Shown here: positions 1-9,965 of the stretch, piece by piece | How positions within the stretch are numbered: position 1 is the first letter of the stretch | Layout of the letters: each line of letters starts with the position of its first letter | DNA from: Erodium maritimum | Taxonomy: Eukaryota > Streptophyta > Magnoliopsida > Geraniales > Geraniaceae | Length of the DNA: 64,000 nt | Direction: 5' to 3' | NCBI GenBank assembly: GCA_963921825.1 | Contig: OY997593.1 | Coordinates: 39,199,111 to 39,263,110 of the forward strand | Made by a program: the position numbers and the translations under genes | Notes under the pieces: generated by a model | Told to the model about the DNA's origin: nothing | The model's database searches: none | Seen by the model: only the letters and a program-made list of their open reading frames with translations

Positions 1-367
1 TTACTTGATGCCATTGATGAACGATGAACGATGAATCTCCAAGGTATGGATTGGTCTTCCAATAAAGTAGACGATCTCTATTTGGTTATTCTCTCAGATG
101 GGGGGTGAAACATAATAAGAGATGACGTCTATTTATTGGGGACCATAACCACTTACAACCCTAATTAGGTTACCAAGTTTCTTATAATTTGTAATTCGGC
201 CCCTCAACAAATAACAAATTATAAAACCGGTATCTACACATTAAATTACATGACCATTTATAATACCCATGATACAATACTTTATTGATCACTTTAATTT
301 GTATCAAACCTTATGATAACATGTACATTAAATACATATGTGCCCATAATAGGATTTTAATCCAACA
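1..367 (-). mobile_element. End of a Copia-like LTR inserted in the next element's 5' LTR
   Basis: Read on the minus strand this begins TGTTGGATTAAAATCC and contains ATGGGCAC, the style of a Copia LTR start. It abuts the SIRE-like 5' LTR exactly where that LTR, compared with its 3' partner (12351 onwards), loses its upstream part. The junction word AGTTG (368-372) would be one TSD copy; the other lies outside the window. The family is inferred from the terminus only. Confidence 0.5.
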
Positions 368-964
368 AGTTGTTCTTCATTTTTTAGAGAAAAGTCATCT
401 TGAGAGTTTATTCTTCTTTGTTCTAAAATTTGTTTTCAAAGTCATGAACTAAAGTTTCATATCTTTTGATCTTTGAAAAACATATATTCTTATTTTTATA
501 TCTTTTCAAGAACATGTTATGCTCTCTTTGTAAACTATTTTGAAATCCTCTTCTCTCAAAATCATCTTGAGCTAAGCCTTACATATCTTGAAATCATATA
601 TAGCTTCTTTGTACTTCATCTTTATATCTTGATTGTAATTGAGGCATTGTGTTTATTCTAATAAGATTAAACACATTGTATTGTTTCTTGCTTCTCATTT
701 GGTGTTGTAACTTGCAAGATTAGTTCTTGTGAGACTTTGTAACATTTACTATAAGTTAGTAAAAGACCGAACTCTAAGTGAGTTCTTTAGTGTGGACGTA
801 GCAACTCTAAGGAGAGTTGTGAACCACGTACATCTTGTGTTGGCTTTCTCTATCTTGCTATCTTTGCTTGTTGTTTAAATTTCCGAATTTATTTTTAAGT
901 TGCTATATTTTGTAATCAATCTATTCACCCCCCCCCCTCTAGATTGATTTGTTGGGACCTAACA
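368..964 (+). repeat. Partial 5' LTR of the SIRE-like Copia element
   Basis: It matches the 3' LTR from 12351 to 13070 almost base for base. Both share a C-run just before the end and the terminal CCTAACA. The 3' copy has an additional short block near 12668-12795 built of GCAAGATTTGTTCTTG repeats. The upstream part of the LTR is displaced by the LTR end at 1-367. Confidence 0.85.
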
Positions 965-966
965 AT

Positions 967-978
967 TGGTATCAGAGC
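967..978 (+). other. Primer binding site, tRNA-Met type
   Basis: TGGTATCAGAGC lies two bases after the 5' LTR end. This is the usual initiator-methionine tRNA complement of plant Copia elements. Confidence 0.85.
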
Positions 979-1016
979 TTCTACACTACTAATACTTGGT
1001 TAAATTTTCACGTTAG

Positions 1017-2648
1017 GTGTTAAAGATCCAAATGTCAAGCTCAAGCAACACAACTCTTCCTTTCTTTTGTGGCATTTCACAAAACAATCCTCCACTATTT
1101 GATGGGTCAAATTATTCCCATTGGAAGTATAGAATGGAGATACATCTTCAAAGCATTGATTATGATCTATGGAAAATTACTTCCGAAGGGCCATTTATTC
1201 CAACCATGAAGAATGAAAATGGAGAAGAAGTAGAAAAGCCAATGAAAGAGTTCAACATGGAAGACAAGAGGAAGATGTCTCAAAACAAGAAGGCTTTATC
1301 CATTCTTCTATGTTCATTAAATCAAAATGAGCATTCAAGAGTGGTTGGTTCCAAAACGGCTTATGAAGTTTGGAAGAAACTTAAAGTCACTCATGAAGGG
1401 ACTTCTCAAGTCAAAGAGGCAAAGATAGACATGTTACTTGAAGAATATGATTCTTTCAAGATGCAATCCGGAGAGAGCATTCATTCAATGAGCGAAAGAT
1501 TCAACAACATTGTAACTCGTCTTGCACTTCTTGATACTACTTTTACTAACAAAAAAAAAGTGGACAAGATTCTTAGGAGTCTACCAAAGGAGTGGCAACC
1601 AAAGGTGACGGCCATAAATGAAGTGAAAAATATCAAGCCGGTCGAATTTGAAGAACTCTTGGGAAATCTACTTACCCATGAGATGACTATGAAAAAGTTT
1701 GAAGAGCCTAAACCAAAGAAAACTTTGGGGTTGATGGCAAAATCCAACGATGCCTCGAAAGATGATGATGAAGAAGATGAAGTTGCAATGTTCGTGAAAA
1801 ACTATAGGAAGTACCAAAGATTGCGGAGAGCTCAAAAGAAGTATCCTCCTACAAAAAGCTCCAAAGATGGAAAAGACAAAAGCTTAAGAGGAAACAACAA
1901 CTATAAGTGCTACAAGTGTGGTAGCAAGGATCATTTCATTGCGGATTGTCCCGTAAAGAAAGATGAAGAAAAGAAAGAAAAGAGACGGCAAGGAAAGAAG
2001 CCCATGAAAGCTATGAAGGCGGAAACTTGGGATGATTTCCTTTCCGGTGCGGAAGATGACAACTCCAATGATGAAGTGGAAGCTATAGCACTCATGGCAA
2101 TTGATGACAACATTGAGGTAAGTTCTTGTAACTCTCTTGATGAATTTGATTCAGAGGAATTTACTGAAAAACTAATCAACAAGAATAAATTGTTGAAAAG
2201 TATGCTCAAGGAAGAAAGATTAGCTAAAGCTTTAGTTGAAAATGAAATAGTTTCTATAAGAAGTGATTATGAGGATAAATGCATGAAACTTGAAAAGGAA
2301 AATGCTATGCTTAGAAATGATATCAACAAATTTTCTTGTGGTAGCATTAAACTTGATAGTATAATATCCTCTCAAAAATCTTATCATGATAAAAGTGGTG
2401 TTGGTTATAATGATTTATCTTGTCAAACCACAATTGATATGCCTACTACATCACATGTTAGTAAAAATGAGATGAAAAGAAAAACTACCACATGTTTTTA
2501 TTGTGGTGTTGTTGGGCATGCTAACTTTGAATGCAAAATAAAAAGAGAAGTTGATTTGAAGAGGGTCATAGAGTTTGGAAAAAGAAATCTAATCATAAAG
2601 GACCCAAAGAAAGGGTACCATATCAATCAAGAGTATTTGTGGATGTAG
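1017..2648 (+). CDS. Copia gag polyprotein (fossil element)
   Basis: This 543-codon frame starts about 40 bp after the primer site. The N-terminus has the Copia gag signature PPLFDGSNYSHWK near residue 26, followed by the UBN2-type helical capsid region with VWKKL and the SLPKEW motif near residues 190-195. A zinc knuckle CYKCGSKDHFIADC lies near residues 298-311. It is followed by an acidic and coiled-coil linker and a second knuckle, CFYCGVVGHANFEC, near 495-508. Two knuckles with a long spacer fit SIRE-type gags. It would encode the nucleocapsid and capsid of the particle; it belongs to a broken element. Confidence 0.85.
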   Translation: MLKIQMSSSSNTTLPFFCGISQNNPPLFDGSNYSHWKYRMEIHLQSIDYDLWKITSEGPFIPTMKNENGEEVEKPMKEFNMEDKRKMSQNKKALSILLCSLNQNEHSRVVGSKTAYEVWKKLKVTHEGTSQVKEAKIDMLLEEYDSFKMQSGESIHSMSERFNNIVTRLALLDTTFTNKKKVDKILRSLPKEWQPKVTAINEVKNIKPVEFEELLGNLLTHEMTMKKFEEPKPKKTLGLMAKSNDASKDDDEEDEVAMFVKNYRKYQRLRRAQKKYPPTKSSKDGKDKSLRGNNNYKCYKCGSKDHFIADCPVKKDEEKKEKRRQGKKPMKAMKAETWDDFLSGAEDDNSNDEVEAIALMAIDDNIEVSSCNSLDEFDSEEFTEKLINKNKLLKSMLKEERLAKALVENEIVSIRSDYEDKCMKLEKENAMLRNDINKFSCGSIKLDSIISSQKSYHDKSGVGYNDLSCQTTIDMPTTSHVSKNEMKRKTTTCFYCGVVGHANFECKIKREVDLKRVIEFGKRNLIIKDPKKGYHINQEYLWM

Positions 2649-5600
2649 GAAACAAATGGAGATGTCCAAGCGTGCCTCAAAGGAGAAGTTACACAAGGAA
2701 CATGGTATATGGACAGCGGGTGTTCAAGGCATATGACCGGAGACCGTACACTATTCGATACACTTACAAACCGCATTGGAGGAATGGTCAAATTTGGCAA
2801 GGGACAAGGCAAAATCACCGGTATTGGTACCGTTGGTAAGGATCCTTACCCCGTTATCAAGCATGTTTTACTTGTAGAAGGTTTAAATGCAAATCTTATT
2901 ACCATTAGTCAACTTTGTGACATTGGATTGACGGTTACTTTTGACAAATTTAAATGTGTTGTTAAATCTTATGATAAAATTATTTTTGAAGCAAAAAGAT
3001 TTGAAAATGTTTATGTTGCAACTCTTGGAGACATGCATACCCAAAATGTTAAATGTTTTATTGCGGGAAATGATTTTCAAACCTTATGGCATAGAAGATT
3101 AGGCCATATTGGAGCAAAACTTTTGAAAAAGCTTTCAAAACAATCTTTAGTTCATGGTCTACCATCAATCAATGTTGACAAAATGACTTTATGTGATGCT
3201 TGTATGAAAGGTAAACATACAAGAAGCTCATTTAAACCTAAAAGTGAAATTTCCACTACCAAACCTCTACAATTACTTCATATGGATTTGTATGAGGATA
3301 TTAGTGTAGCTAGTCTAAGTGGAAAACATTATGTTTTTGTTATTGTAGACGATTATACTCGTTATACTTGGACATTATTTCTTGCTCATAAAATTGATGC
3401 TTGTAACGAGTTTGTTAAGTTGTGTAGAAGAATAGAAATTGAAAAAGGGGATAGAATCATCAAGGTAAGAAGTGATAGGGGAGGTGAGTTTATGGGTGAT
3501 CTTGAAAAGTATTGTGATGCACAAGGTTACAAACATGAAGTATCCGCACCAAGGACTCCTCAAAAAAATGGTGTAGCGGAGAGGAAGAATCGAACTTTGC
3601 AAGAGATGAGTAGATCAATATTGAATGAGTTCAACCTTCCAAAGTACTTTTGGGCCGAAGCGGTTAACACCGCATGCTATATTACCAACCGTGCACACTT
3701 AAGGCCACGTTTGGGTGTTATATTTTGAACACAAAGGACCAATTGGATAAACTTGATCCTAAGTCGATGAAGGTATATTTCTTGGTTACTCAACAAGAAG
3801 CAAAGCTTATCGCATCTATAACCGGAGATCCCAAGTGGTGGAAGAATCCATCCATGTTAAGTTTGATGAAAGCGAGCTTCCAAGACAACCTTTAATTGAA
3901 GATGCAAGTGATGATGATGAAGATCAAATTGTTCTTGACATTACCAAGCAAGTCCAAGAAGAAGGTGGAGAGAAACCAAAGGAACTTCCTAAATCTTTCA
4001 AGTACAAATCTTCTCATCCAAAGGAGCAAATAATTGGAGATGTGGAAGATAAAACTAAGACACAGAGTCAACATAAGATAAATGTTGAAACGGCCTTCAT
4101 ATCTCAAGTAGAGCATAAGAATATTGTTGAGGCTCTAGAAGATTCTTGTTGGATTGAAGCAATGCAAGAAGAACTCAATCAATTCACCAGAAATGAGGTA
4201 TGTGATTTATTCCAATTCTGAAAGAAAAGAACATCATTGGTACAAAATGGGTGTTTCGAAATAAGCTCAATGAAGATGGAGAAGTGGTGAGAAACAAGGC
4301 TAGACTAGTAGCTCAAGGATACTCACAAGAAGAAGGAATTGACTATGACGAGACTTATGCACCGGTTGCCCGTCTTGAATCGATAAGAATCCTTCTATCC
4401 TTTGCTTGTTTTAAAGATTTTATTTTATTTCAAATGGATGTTAAATCTGCATTTTTGAATGGACTAATCAATGAAGAAGTTTTGTAGCTCAACCTCCCGG
4501 TTTTGAAGATTCCTCAAAGCCCAATCATGTATGTCACGCCCCGAATTCGGCAGGACCGAACCCGGAACGCGAACGGTGAAACAATAAAACAATTTTCAAA
4601 CATTTTAATAAACCTCTCTAAAACAACACTTAAGTTAAACAAAACGATAATTTTACAGCGGAAAATACGTTCAAAACGATGTACAAACGAGCTACAAGGT
4701 ACGTCTCACGACCAGTACCTGCAGGAAAAGTAGCAGGGGGTGAGCATTTCGCTCACCGCCACGGATACCGGGTTGACCACGACATATCAGCAGAAATGCC
4801 GGGAACCCGATAACAACAACCCTGGGGACTACTACCCCCAAAACACAATTTAGACTGACGGTCACGCAATACAACTGTTCAACTTTCCCAACCATCTCAA
4901 ACCCCGGACACGTAATGTAGACCCGACCCAACAGTTACAACCTCAATCAAATACGCAAATAATAACCACGCAACACCCAAGATTACAAAGGACCGCACAC
5001 CAACTACTCAGTTGCCGGTCGCTAACCGGCTGGGCTTGAGCCTGCCCCACGTAACTTTCCCCGACATGCAGTCGGGCCAGGCGGTCGACCTATTCGCGAC
5101 ATATACAACAATACTTTTCTAATAGCTAGTTGGAAGGGGAGCCGCCCTTCATCGCATAAAACTGCACACTTTACCGATGGTTAGTCGGAAGGCTAGCCAA
5201 CCCTTACGCGCGCAACCCCGTGGCACCCCTTTGTTGTCAGGCGGGCCCCAACCTCCATGCAATCACAGTCATCACCCAAGGTTCAACTAATAGCGACAAT
5301 AATACAACGACTAACTACCCCTCAGCAAGACAGTCAGCAACAATACAGGTTTAACACCCCACATGCACACATGGCCACCCACGAAACACAAACAGTAACA
5401 TACGGGTTCAACACCCCAAAGGCACACATAGCCACAATCATAAACACAACATGTTACTTAACCTACGAGCACAACTAAGTGCCCACATGCATTTCTACTA
5501 ATAATTTTCCCTAGTCAAGGCCGATATCCGGCTACTTTTCCCTACCTCGTAACGCTTCCCAAAAGTCCACGCTCAAGCTCCGGCGCGCTCGTGATCACTC

Positions 5601-6054
5601 GCCTAGCCTCCTCTTTCCGCGGTCGTCGGCACGATCTAACATGGTCACAAGTTAGAACACTTTTTAAATATGCAGGCAAAACAGAATTTAATGAAATTGA
5701 CGCCCAAACGCAACCCCGACAATGCCGATCACTCCCAAACTTCCCAATTACTCGACATTTTCAACAAAGGGCGCGGAAAAGCCCGATTCACCCGGCTCGG
5801 CGAATCTTCCAGGGATCGGAAATCGCCCTTCCGGGGATCCGAAAATTCCCGTTTTCGTTTCTACGATCCTAAAATAATTCAAGGGTTCCCACGCAATTGA
5901 CGGAATCAATTTCCGACGTCCGAGCGATTTAATTCGCGTTTAAAGTTTCTAAAACCGGCCATTTCTACTCTTTTTTACTAATATTATAAACTCTTATGTT
6001 GCTCAACTTCTTACTTGTACGTCTTGGGCTAGAGACAGTGATGGTGCAAGCAGT

Positions 6055-6228
6055 ATGAAGGCAAAACTCTCTCAACTCGGCCGGAGGTCCTTTCCCGGCA
6101 GACTTGAAGAGTTCGTAACCTTTTGCTCCAGCTTGTTGTCCTTGTACAAAGAGTTATATTCCTTTGTTGCACCGGTAAAGAAGAGATCTAAAGCTGGCCC
6201 GGTCCGTGGAGGAGGTACAGATTCGTAG
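6055..6228 (+). CDS. Short upstream ORF of the ORF1-only LINE
   Basis: A 57-codon frame begins with ATG at 6055 (MKAKLSQLGRRSFPG) and ends with TAG at 6226. It overlaps the start of the long RRM frame by 23 bases. It may be an upstream ORF, or the original N-terminus of ORF1 separated by a frame change. Nothing in it is recognisable. Confidence 0.3.
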   Translation: MKAKLSQLGRRSFPGRLEEFVTFCSSLLSLYKELYSFVAPVKKRSKAGPVRGGGTDS

Positions 6229-7645
6229 GGTCGTAGTTGCGACGAGGATGGGAAGGCAAAGCTCTGAATCAGGCGAGGTTGCTGCTGGATCAACTACCAC
6301 GCCTTTGAACGTTGGATCAAAGGAAGTGGAGACGGCCGGAGTGCGCACGGACACGGTTCGCCGCCGACGATCTCCGGTTCAATACGAGGTGAGCGACACT
6401 GAATTATATGTCCGGAACTTACCTTATCCGGCGTCGGAAGAGTGGTTTCGAGGTCAGCTAACCAAGTTCGGGGATATAGGTTCACTTTCTTTATTGAAGA
6501 GAGCAAACAGGGCAGGGTATTTTTTCGGCTTTGTTCGATTCACGACGTCAACGGCCGCGTCCCAGGCGTTGAAGACTTTAAATGGAGCACAGGTAAACGG
6601 CCACGTCCTGTTTGTGGCGTTTTCTCGGCGGCGTTTGACCTCCCCCGCGATTGAACCAGTTGGGATCGAGAAACAGAGCATACGCTCTGTTCTGCGAAAC
6701 GACCTGGGTTGCATCTCCGGTGATCGGGTTCGAACGGAGGATGACGGGATGGAGTGTGCTGGAGGTGTAGTGCAGCCTCCATTGGCCACGCCTTCTCCGG
6801 TGACAGTCCCGGCGACAAAAGCACAGGCCGGCGAGCGTAACGTTCCAGGATTGGCATCCGTGTTTCTAGGGATCTCATCAGATCCTGTTTCGTTTTTGAA
6901 TCAAGGTAATCCTTCTGTTTCTGCTCTGATCACGCCGCAATTCGTGGACGAGATGATCGCGCCGCCATCTGAGGAATCGTCTTTGCGAGAGTTGCATGAT
7001 GGCATCAGTATTGGACACTCGGTTGGGCCTCAGACTTTGGGCTTAGTGGCTGGGCAGGTTAGGCTTGTTCCAACCCAGGCTGATTCTGAGCAGGTTGGGC
7101 CAAGTCTGATGTGCCCTGGGCCTGATTTAGCTGGGTCTGTAGATAAGGCCCATCGGTCCGGGAAAGAGGATCCAAAATTGGGTACTATTTTTCAGCGTTT
7201 GGAGAACGACTTGGACCCCTCTGTGTTGGGTTCGGGTCAAGTTAATCCGGGTCGGGGAGTTGAACCGACTATGGAGATTGGTTTTCAAGGAAGCCCGTGG
7301 AAAGAAGCCTTGCAAAAACCGATCTCGGGGGCTGAACCAAAACGCCGTGGTCGCCCTAAGAAGGGCCAGGCGAGGGTGAGTGCACAACCAGTGGTCGTGT
7401 ATCAGACTAGAGCCAGAACTTCTGTTGATAAAGGGGATAATTCGGGACGCTTTCTGGTGACTGTAGCCAAAAAAGATAGCACGGGTAACTGGAGTTACAG
7501 CTCGAAGGTTAGTAGAAAAGTTGTTGATCTCTGTTCCTTAGCTCTCGATCAGGATTCCGAGGGACTTGAACCGACTTCCGATCAAGTCCTAACCCCTGTT
7601 CCGGTTTCTAACCGGTTTACTTGTTTGAACCCGAATAGGAAATAG
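6206..7645 (+). CDS. LINE ORF1 protein with RRM domain (BNR type)
   Basis: This open frame of 479 codons has an RNA-recognition motif at residues about 66-145, with RNP2 as ELYVRNL and RNP1 as GYFFGFVRF. Plant L1 elements of the BNR clade carry an RRM in ORF1, where it binds the element's RNA. A basic RRGRPKKG stretch near residue 387 resembles an AT-hook. The middle is low-complexity and Pro/Ser/Gly-rich. ATG 6206 is the first in frame, but the true start could be elsewhere because a short frame from 6055 overlaps it. The frame has stayed open although the copy has no ORF2, pointing to recent insertion or retained function. A host RRM gene retrocopy is possible but less likely. Confidence 0.7.
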   Translation: MEEVQIRRVVVATRMGRQSSESGEVAAGSTTTPLNVGSKEVETAGVRTDTVRRRRSPVQYEVSDTELYVRNLPYPASEEWFRGQLTKFGDIGSLSLLKRANRAGYFFGFVRFTTSTAASQALKTLNGAQVNGHVLFVAFSRRRLTSPAIEPVGIEKQSIRSVLRNDLGCISGDRVRTEDDGMECAGGVVQPPLATPSPVTVPATKAQAGERNVPGLASVFLGISSDPVSFLNQGNPSVSALITPQFVDEMIAPPSEESSLRELHDGISIGHSVGPQTLGLVAGQVRLVPTQADSEQVGPSLMCPGPDLAGSVDKAHRSGKEDPKLGTIFQRLENDLDPSVLGSGQVNPGRGVEPTMEIGFQGSPWKEALQKPISGAEPKRRGRPKKGQARVSAQPVVVYQTRARTSVDKGDNSGRFLVTVAKKDSTGNWSYSSKVSRKVVDLCSLALDQDSEGLEPTSDQVLTPVPVSNRFTCLNPNRK

Positions 7646-9817
7646 ACAAGGTGTTTTGTTTACATCTTGTTTTTTCTGGGTCCGTGTCTGCTCTTTGTAG
7701 CTATATTGGTTGGAGGAAAAGTCTGGTAGGACCTTTTCTTGCTTTGTTCTATTCCTTTATAGAACATTTGCTTAATAAAACTTTTAGCTTATCAAAAAAA
7801 AAAACCCCCCGCCATTTCCAATTTTCACAAATAAATTCCATAATTCGTTCCGGGTGTGAATTATCGACTCGAGGATCGTCCAAAACCACCCAAACACGAA
7901 AAACCCGAGGCCCGGGCAAGTGGGCCCCACACGACCACAATGGAGAAAATTCCTTTTCGCCCAAAAACGTTCCTAACGAACCCCAAACCCAACCAATCAT
8001 CTTTAAACCCATTCTAACCGAAACCCAACCTTATTTAAACCGTTTAAACTCAAACCCTAAAATTCAAACGTGCCAAAACGAGAAAAGAACGGGTTCTTAC
8101 CGTAGGGGATGACAAATACGCAAGAATTAAGACGATCCGTCGGTCGGATCGTCGGGAAATCACACCTTTCTCTCCTTCTCCCTCTTCTTCTTCTTCTTCT
8201 CTCCACTTTCTCTCTCTTCCCTCTCTTTCTTTCTCCGAAATTGGCCGACACTTTCTCCTCTTTCCTCTCTTTATTTTGTTTCAAAAAACACCCCACCTCT
8301 TATTCACAAAACTACCACTCTCATTGCTTTTTCTTTATTTTAAAAACCAACCACAACCACTTGGGTGACATGTGTCATGTGGGTCCCACACTTTAGAAAA
8401 ATATCTTGGTAGATATTTTTCAGTCCGATTCGTGAAATTCGGCCGTCTCGGGCAAAAAGTCAACTTTTCCCGAATTGGTTAAAAGTTGCCCTGAGTCACC
8501 CAGAACTCACTTTGGTCGATATCAGGGTCAACTTAAGTCGGATATGACCCTCGGGGTCAATTTTTAGGTTCATTTGAGTGTATGTCCAAAATTTTAAATT
8601 TCTAGGTTTTCCGCCGATTTAACCGGCGTTGACCAGGAGGGGTCTTTACAATGTATACAAGCTCAAGAAGGCACTATATGGATTGAAACAAGCACCAAGA
8701 GCTTGGTATGAAAGGTGAAGTATTTTCTTGATTGGCAATGGTTTTTAAAGAGGAAAGGTAGACACAACCCTTTTTATTAAACACAAGGATGATGATATTC
8801 TTTTGGTTCAAATTTATGTTGATGATATTATTTTTGGATCTACTAAACATCTTATGTGCAAGTATTTTGAAGTACTAATGACAAGTGAGTTTGAGATGAG
8901 TATGATGGGAGAACTAACTTTCTTCCTTGGTCTTCAAATAAAGCAAGTCAAGGATGGTATCTACATTTCTCAAACCAAATATATCAAGGAGTTACTTAAG
9001 AAGTACAACATTGATGGCAAAAGAAGTGTCAAAACTCCTATTAGTACGAATGAGAAGTTGAGCAAAGATGAAGATGGAAAGAGTGTGGATCAAACAAAGT
9101 ATAGAGGAATGATTGGAAGTCTTTTATACTTGACGGCAAGTAGACCGGATATCCAATTTGCCACATACTTATGTGCAAGATTTCAAAGTAGTCCAAAAGA
9201 GTCACACCTCACCTCCGTGAAGCAAATTTTGAGATACTTAAGGGGGACTCTTAATCTTTCTCTATTTTATCCTAAAATTCTAATTTTGATTTAGTTGGAT
9301 TTTCTGATTCTGATTATGCGGGTTCTTTGGATGATAGGAAAAGCACATCCGGAACGTGTCAATTTCTTGGAAATTGTTTGGTCTCTTGGTTTTCAAAGAA
9401 GCAAAATAGTGTTGCATTATCAACGGCCGAAGCGGAGTACATTTCGGCGGCTATGTGTTGCACTCAAGTTCTTTGGATGAAGAAAACCTTACGAGACTAC
9501 AATCAAGAGTTTGATTCTATTCCTATTATGTGTGATAACACTTCCGCGATTAATCTCTCTTTAAATCTCGTGCATCATAGTAGAACAAAACATATCGAAA
9601 TTAGGCATCACTTTTTACGTGATTGTGTGCAAAAAGGTTTTATCGATATGAAATTTGTTCCTACTAGTGATCAACTAGCCGATATTTTTACAAAACCCCT
9701 TGATTCGATTTCCTTCATAAAAATTAGGGGAGAAATTGGCTTGATTGATGCCTCAGAAGTGAAGTAATCTTTTTCTTTCAATTTTTTTTACAAAAATGTG
9801 TTTTGATGATTCCAAAA

Positions 9818-9965
9818 GGGGGAGAAAAAAAATATAACTCTTTCACTAAGGGGGAGTTTAGTGTTAGGGGGAGATTTTAAAGTGTTACTTGAGATTTTCT
9901 TATTTGATTATCTTGAATTGTGTTTATATTTAGTGTGTGTTTGTCATCATCAAAAAGGGGGAGAA
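9818..9965 (+). other. Series of polypurine tracts before the 3' LTR
   Basis: Four GGGGGAG tracts occur near 9818, 9850, 9867 and 9957. The last, AAAAAGGGGGAGAA, abuts the LTR start TGTTGTGACC at 9966 and is the likely primer for plus-strand synthesis. The others may be duplicated or auxiliary tracts. Confidence 0.75.

Larger units (their letters stand above)
5966..7810 (+). mobile_element. BNR-type LINE derivative with ORF1 but no ORF2
   Basis: The insertion is bounded by an 8-bp direct repeat, GCCATTTC, at 5958-5965 and 7811-7818. The pristine site is visible by comparison with the sister LTRs near 24650 and 34985. It ends with AATAAAACTTTTAGC and an A-run, the mark of target-primed reverse transcription. 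Between a short leader and a 165-bp 3'UTR it carries only the RRM-containing ORF1. No endonuclease or reverse transcriptase is present, so it must have been moved by another LINE. An A-run of about 11 followed by Cs closes the 3' end. Confidence 0.8.
4532..8650 (-). mobile_element. Solo LTR, Del/Tekay-type Gypsy, inside the Copia RT
   Basis: The element runs from TGTCACGCC to TCTTTACA and is flanked on both sides by ATGTA (4527-4531 and 8651-8655). It is homologous over its length to the LTRs of the Gypsy element at 26342-35972, whose orientation assigns this copy to the minus strand. No internal region is present. It holds a LINE at 5966-7810; without that it is about 2.27 kb. The conserved hairpin GGTGAGC-loop-GCTCACC is at 4739-4757. 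Confidence 0.9.
2690..9767 (+). pseudogene. Copia pol region, interrupted by a solo LTR
   Basis: Domains in order: aspartic protease with DSGCSRHMTGD near 2712; the pre-integrase zinc region LWHRRLGH near 3090; the integrase core with MDLYEDI, DDYTRYTW and SDRGGEFMG, then ENG-type PQKNGVAERKNR, between about 3280 and 3600; the start of reverse transcriptase with [20 protein letters not shown] and [11 protein letters not shown] near 4290-4460; the rest of reverse transcriptase from 8655 with YVDDIIFGS near 8815; and RNase H with STAEAEYISAA and HIEIRHHFLRD to 9767. The solo LTR at 4532-8650 separates the two halves of the reverse transcriptase. The pol is broken in several places. Confidence 0.85.

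Noticed and set aside
473-661. Identical 62-codon frame at 473-661 and 12456-12644
   Set aside because: It lies in both LTRs of the SIRE-like Copia element; conservation reflects LTR duplication, not a gene.
8057-8396. Frames in a CTTCTTCTT-rich stretch, and the equivalents at 25092 and 28000
   Set aside because: They recur at the same place in each Tekay LTR as pyrimidine-rich tracts and are not genes.
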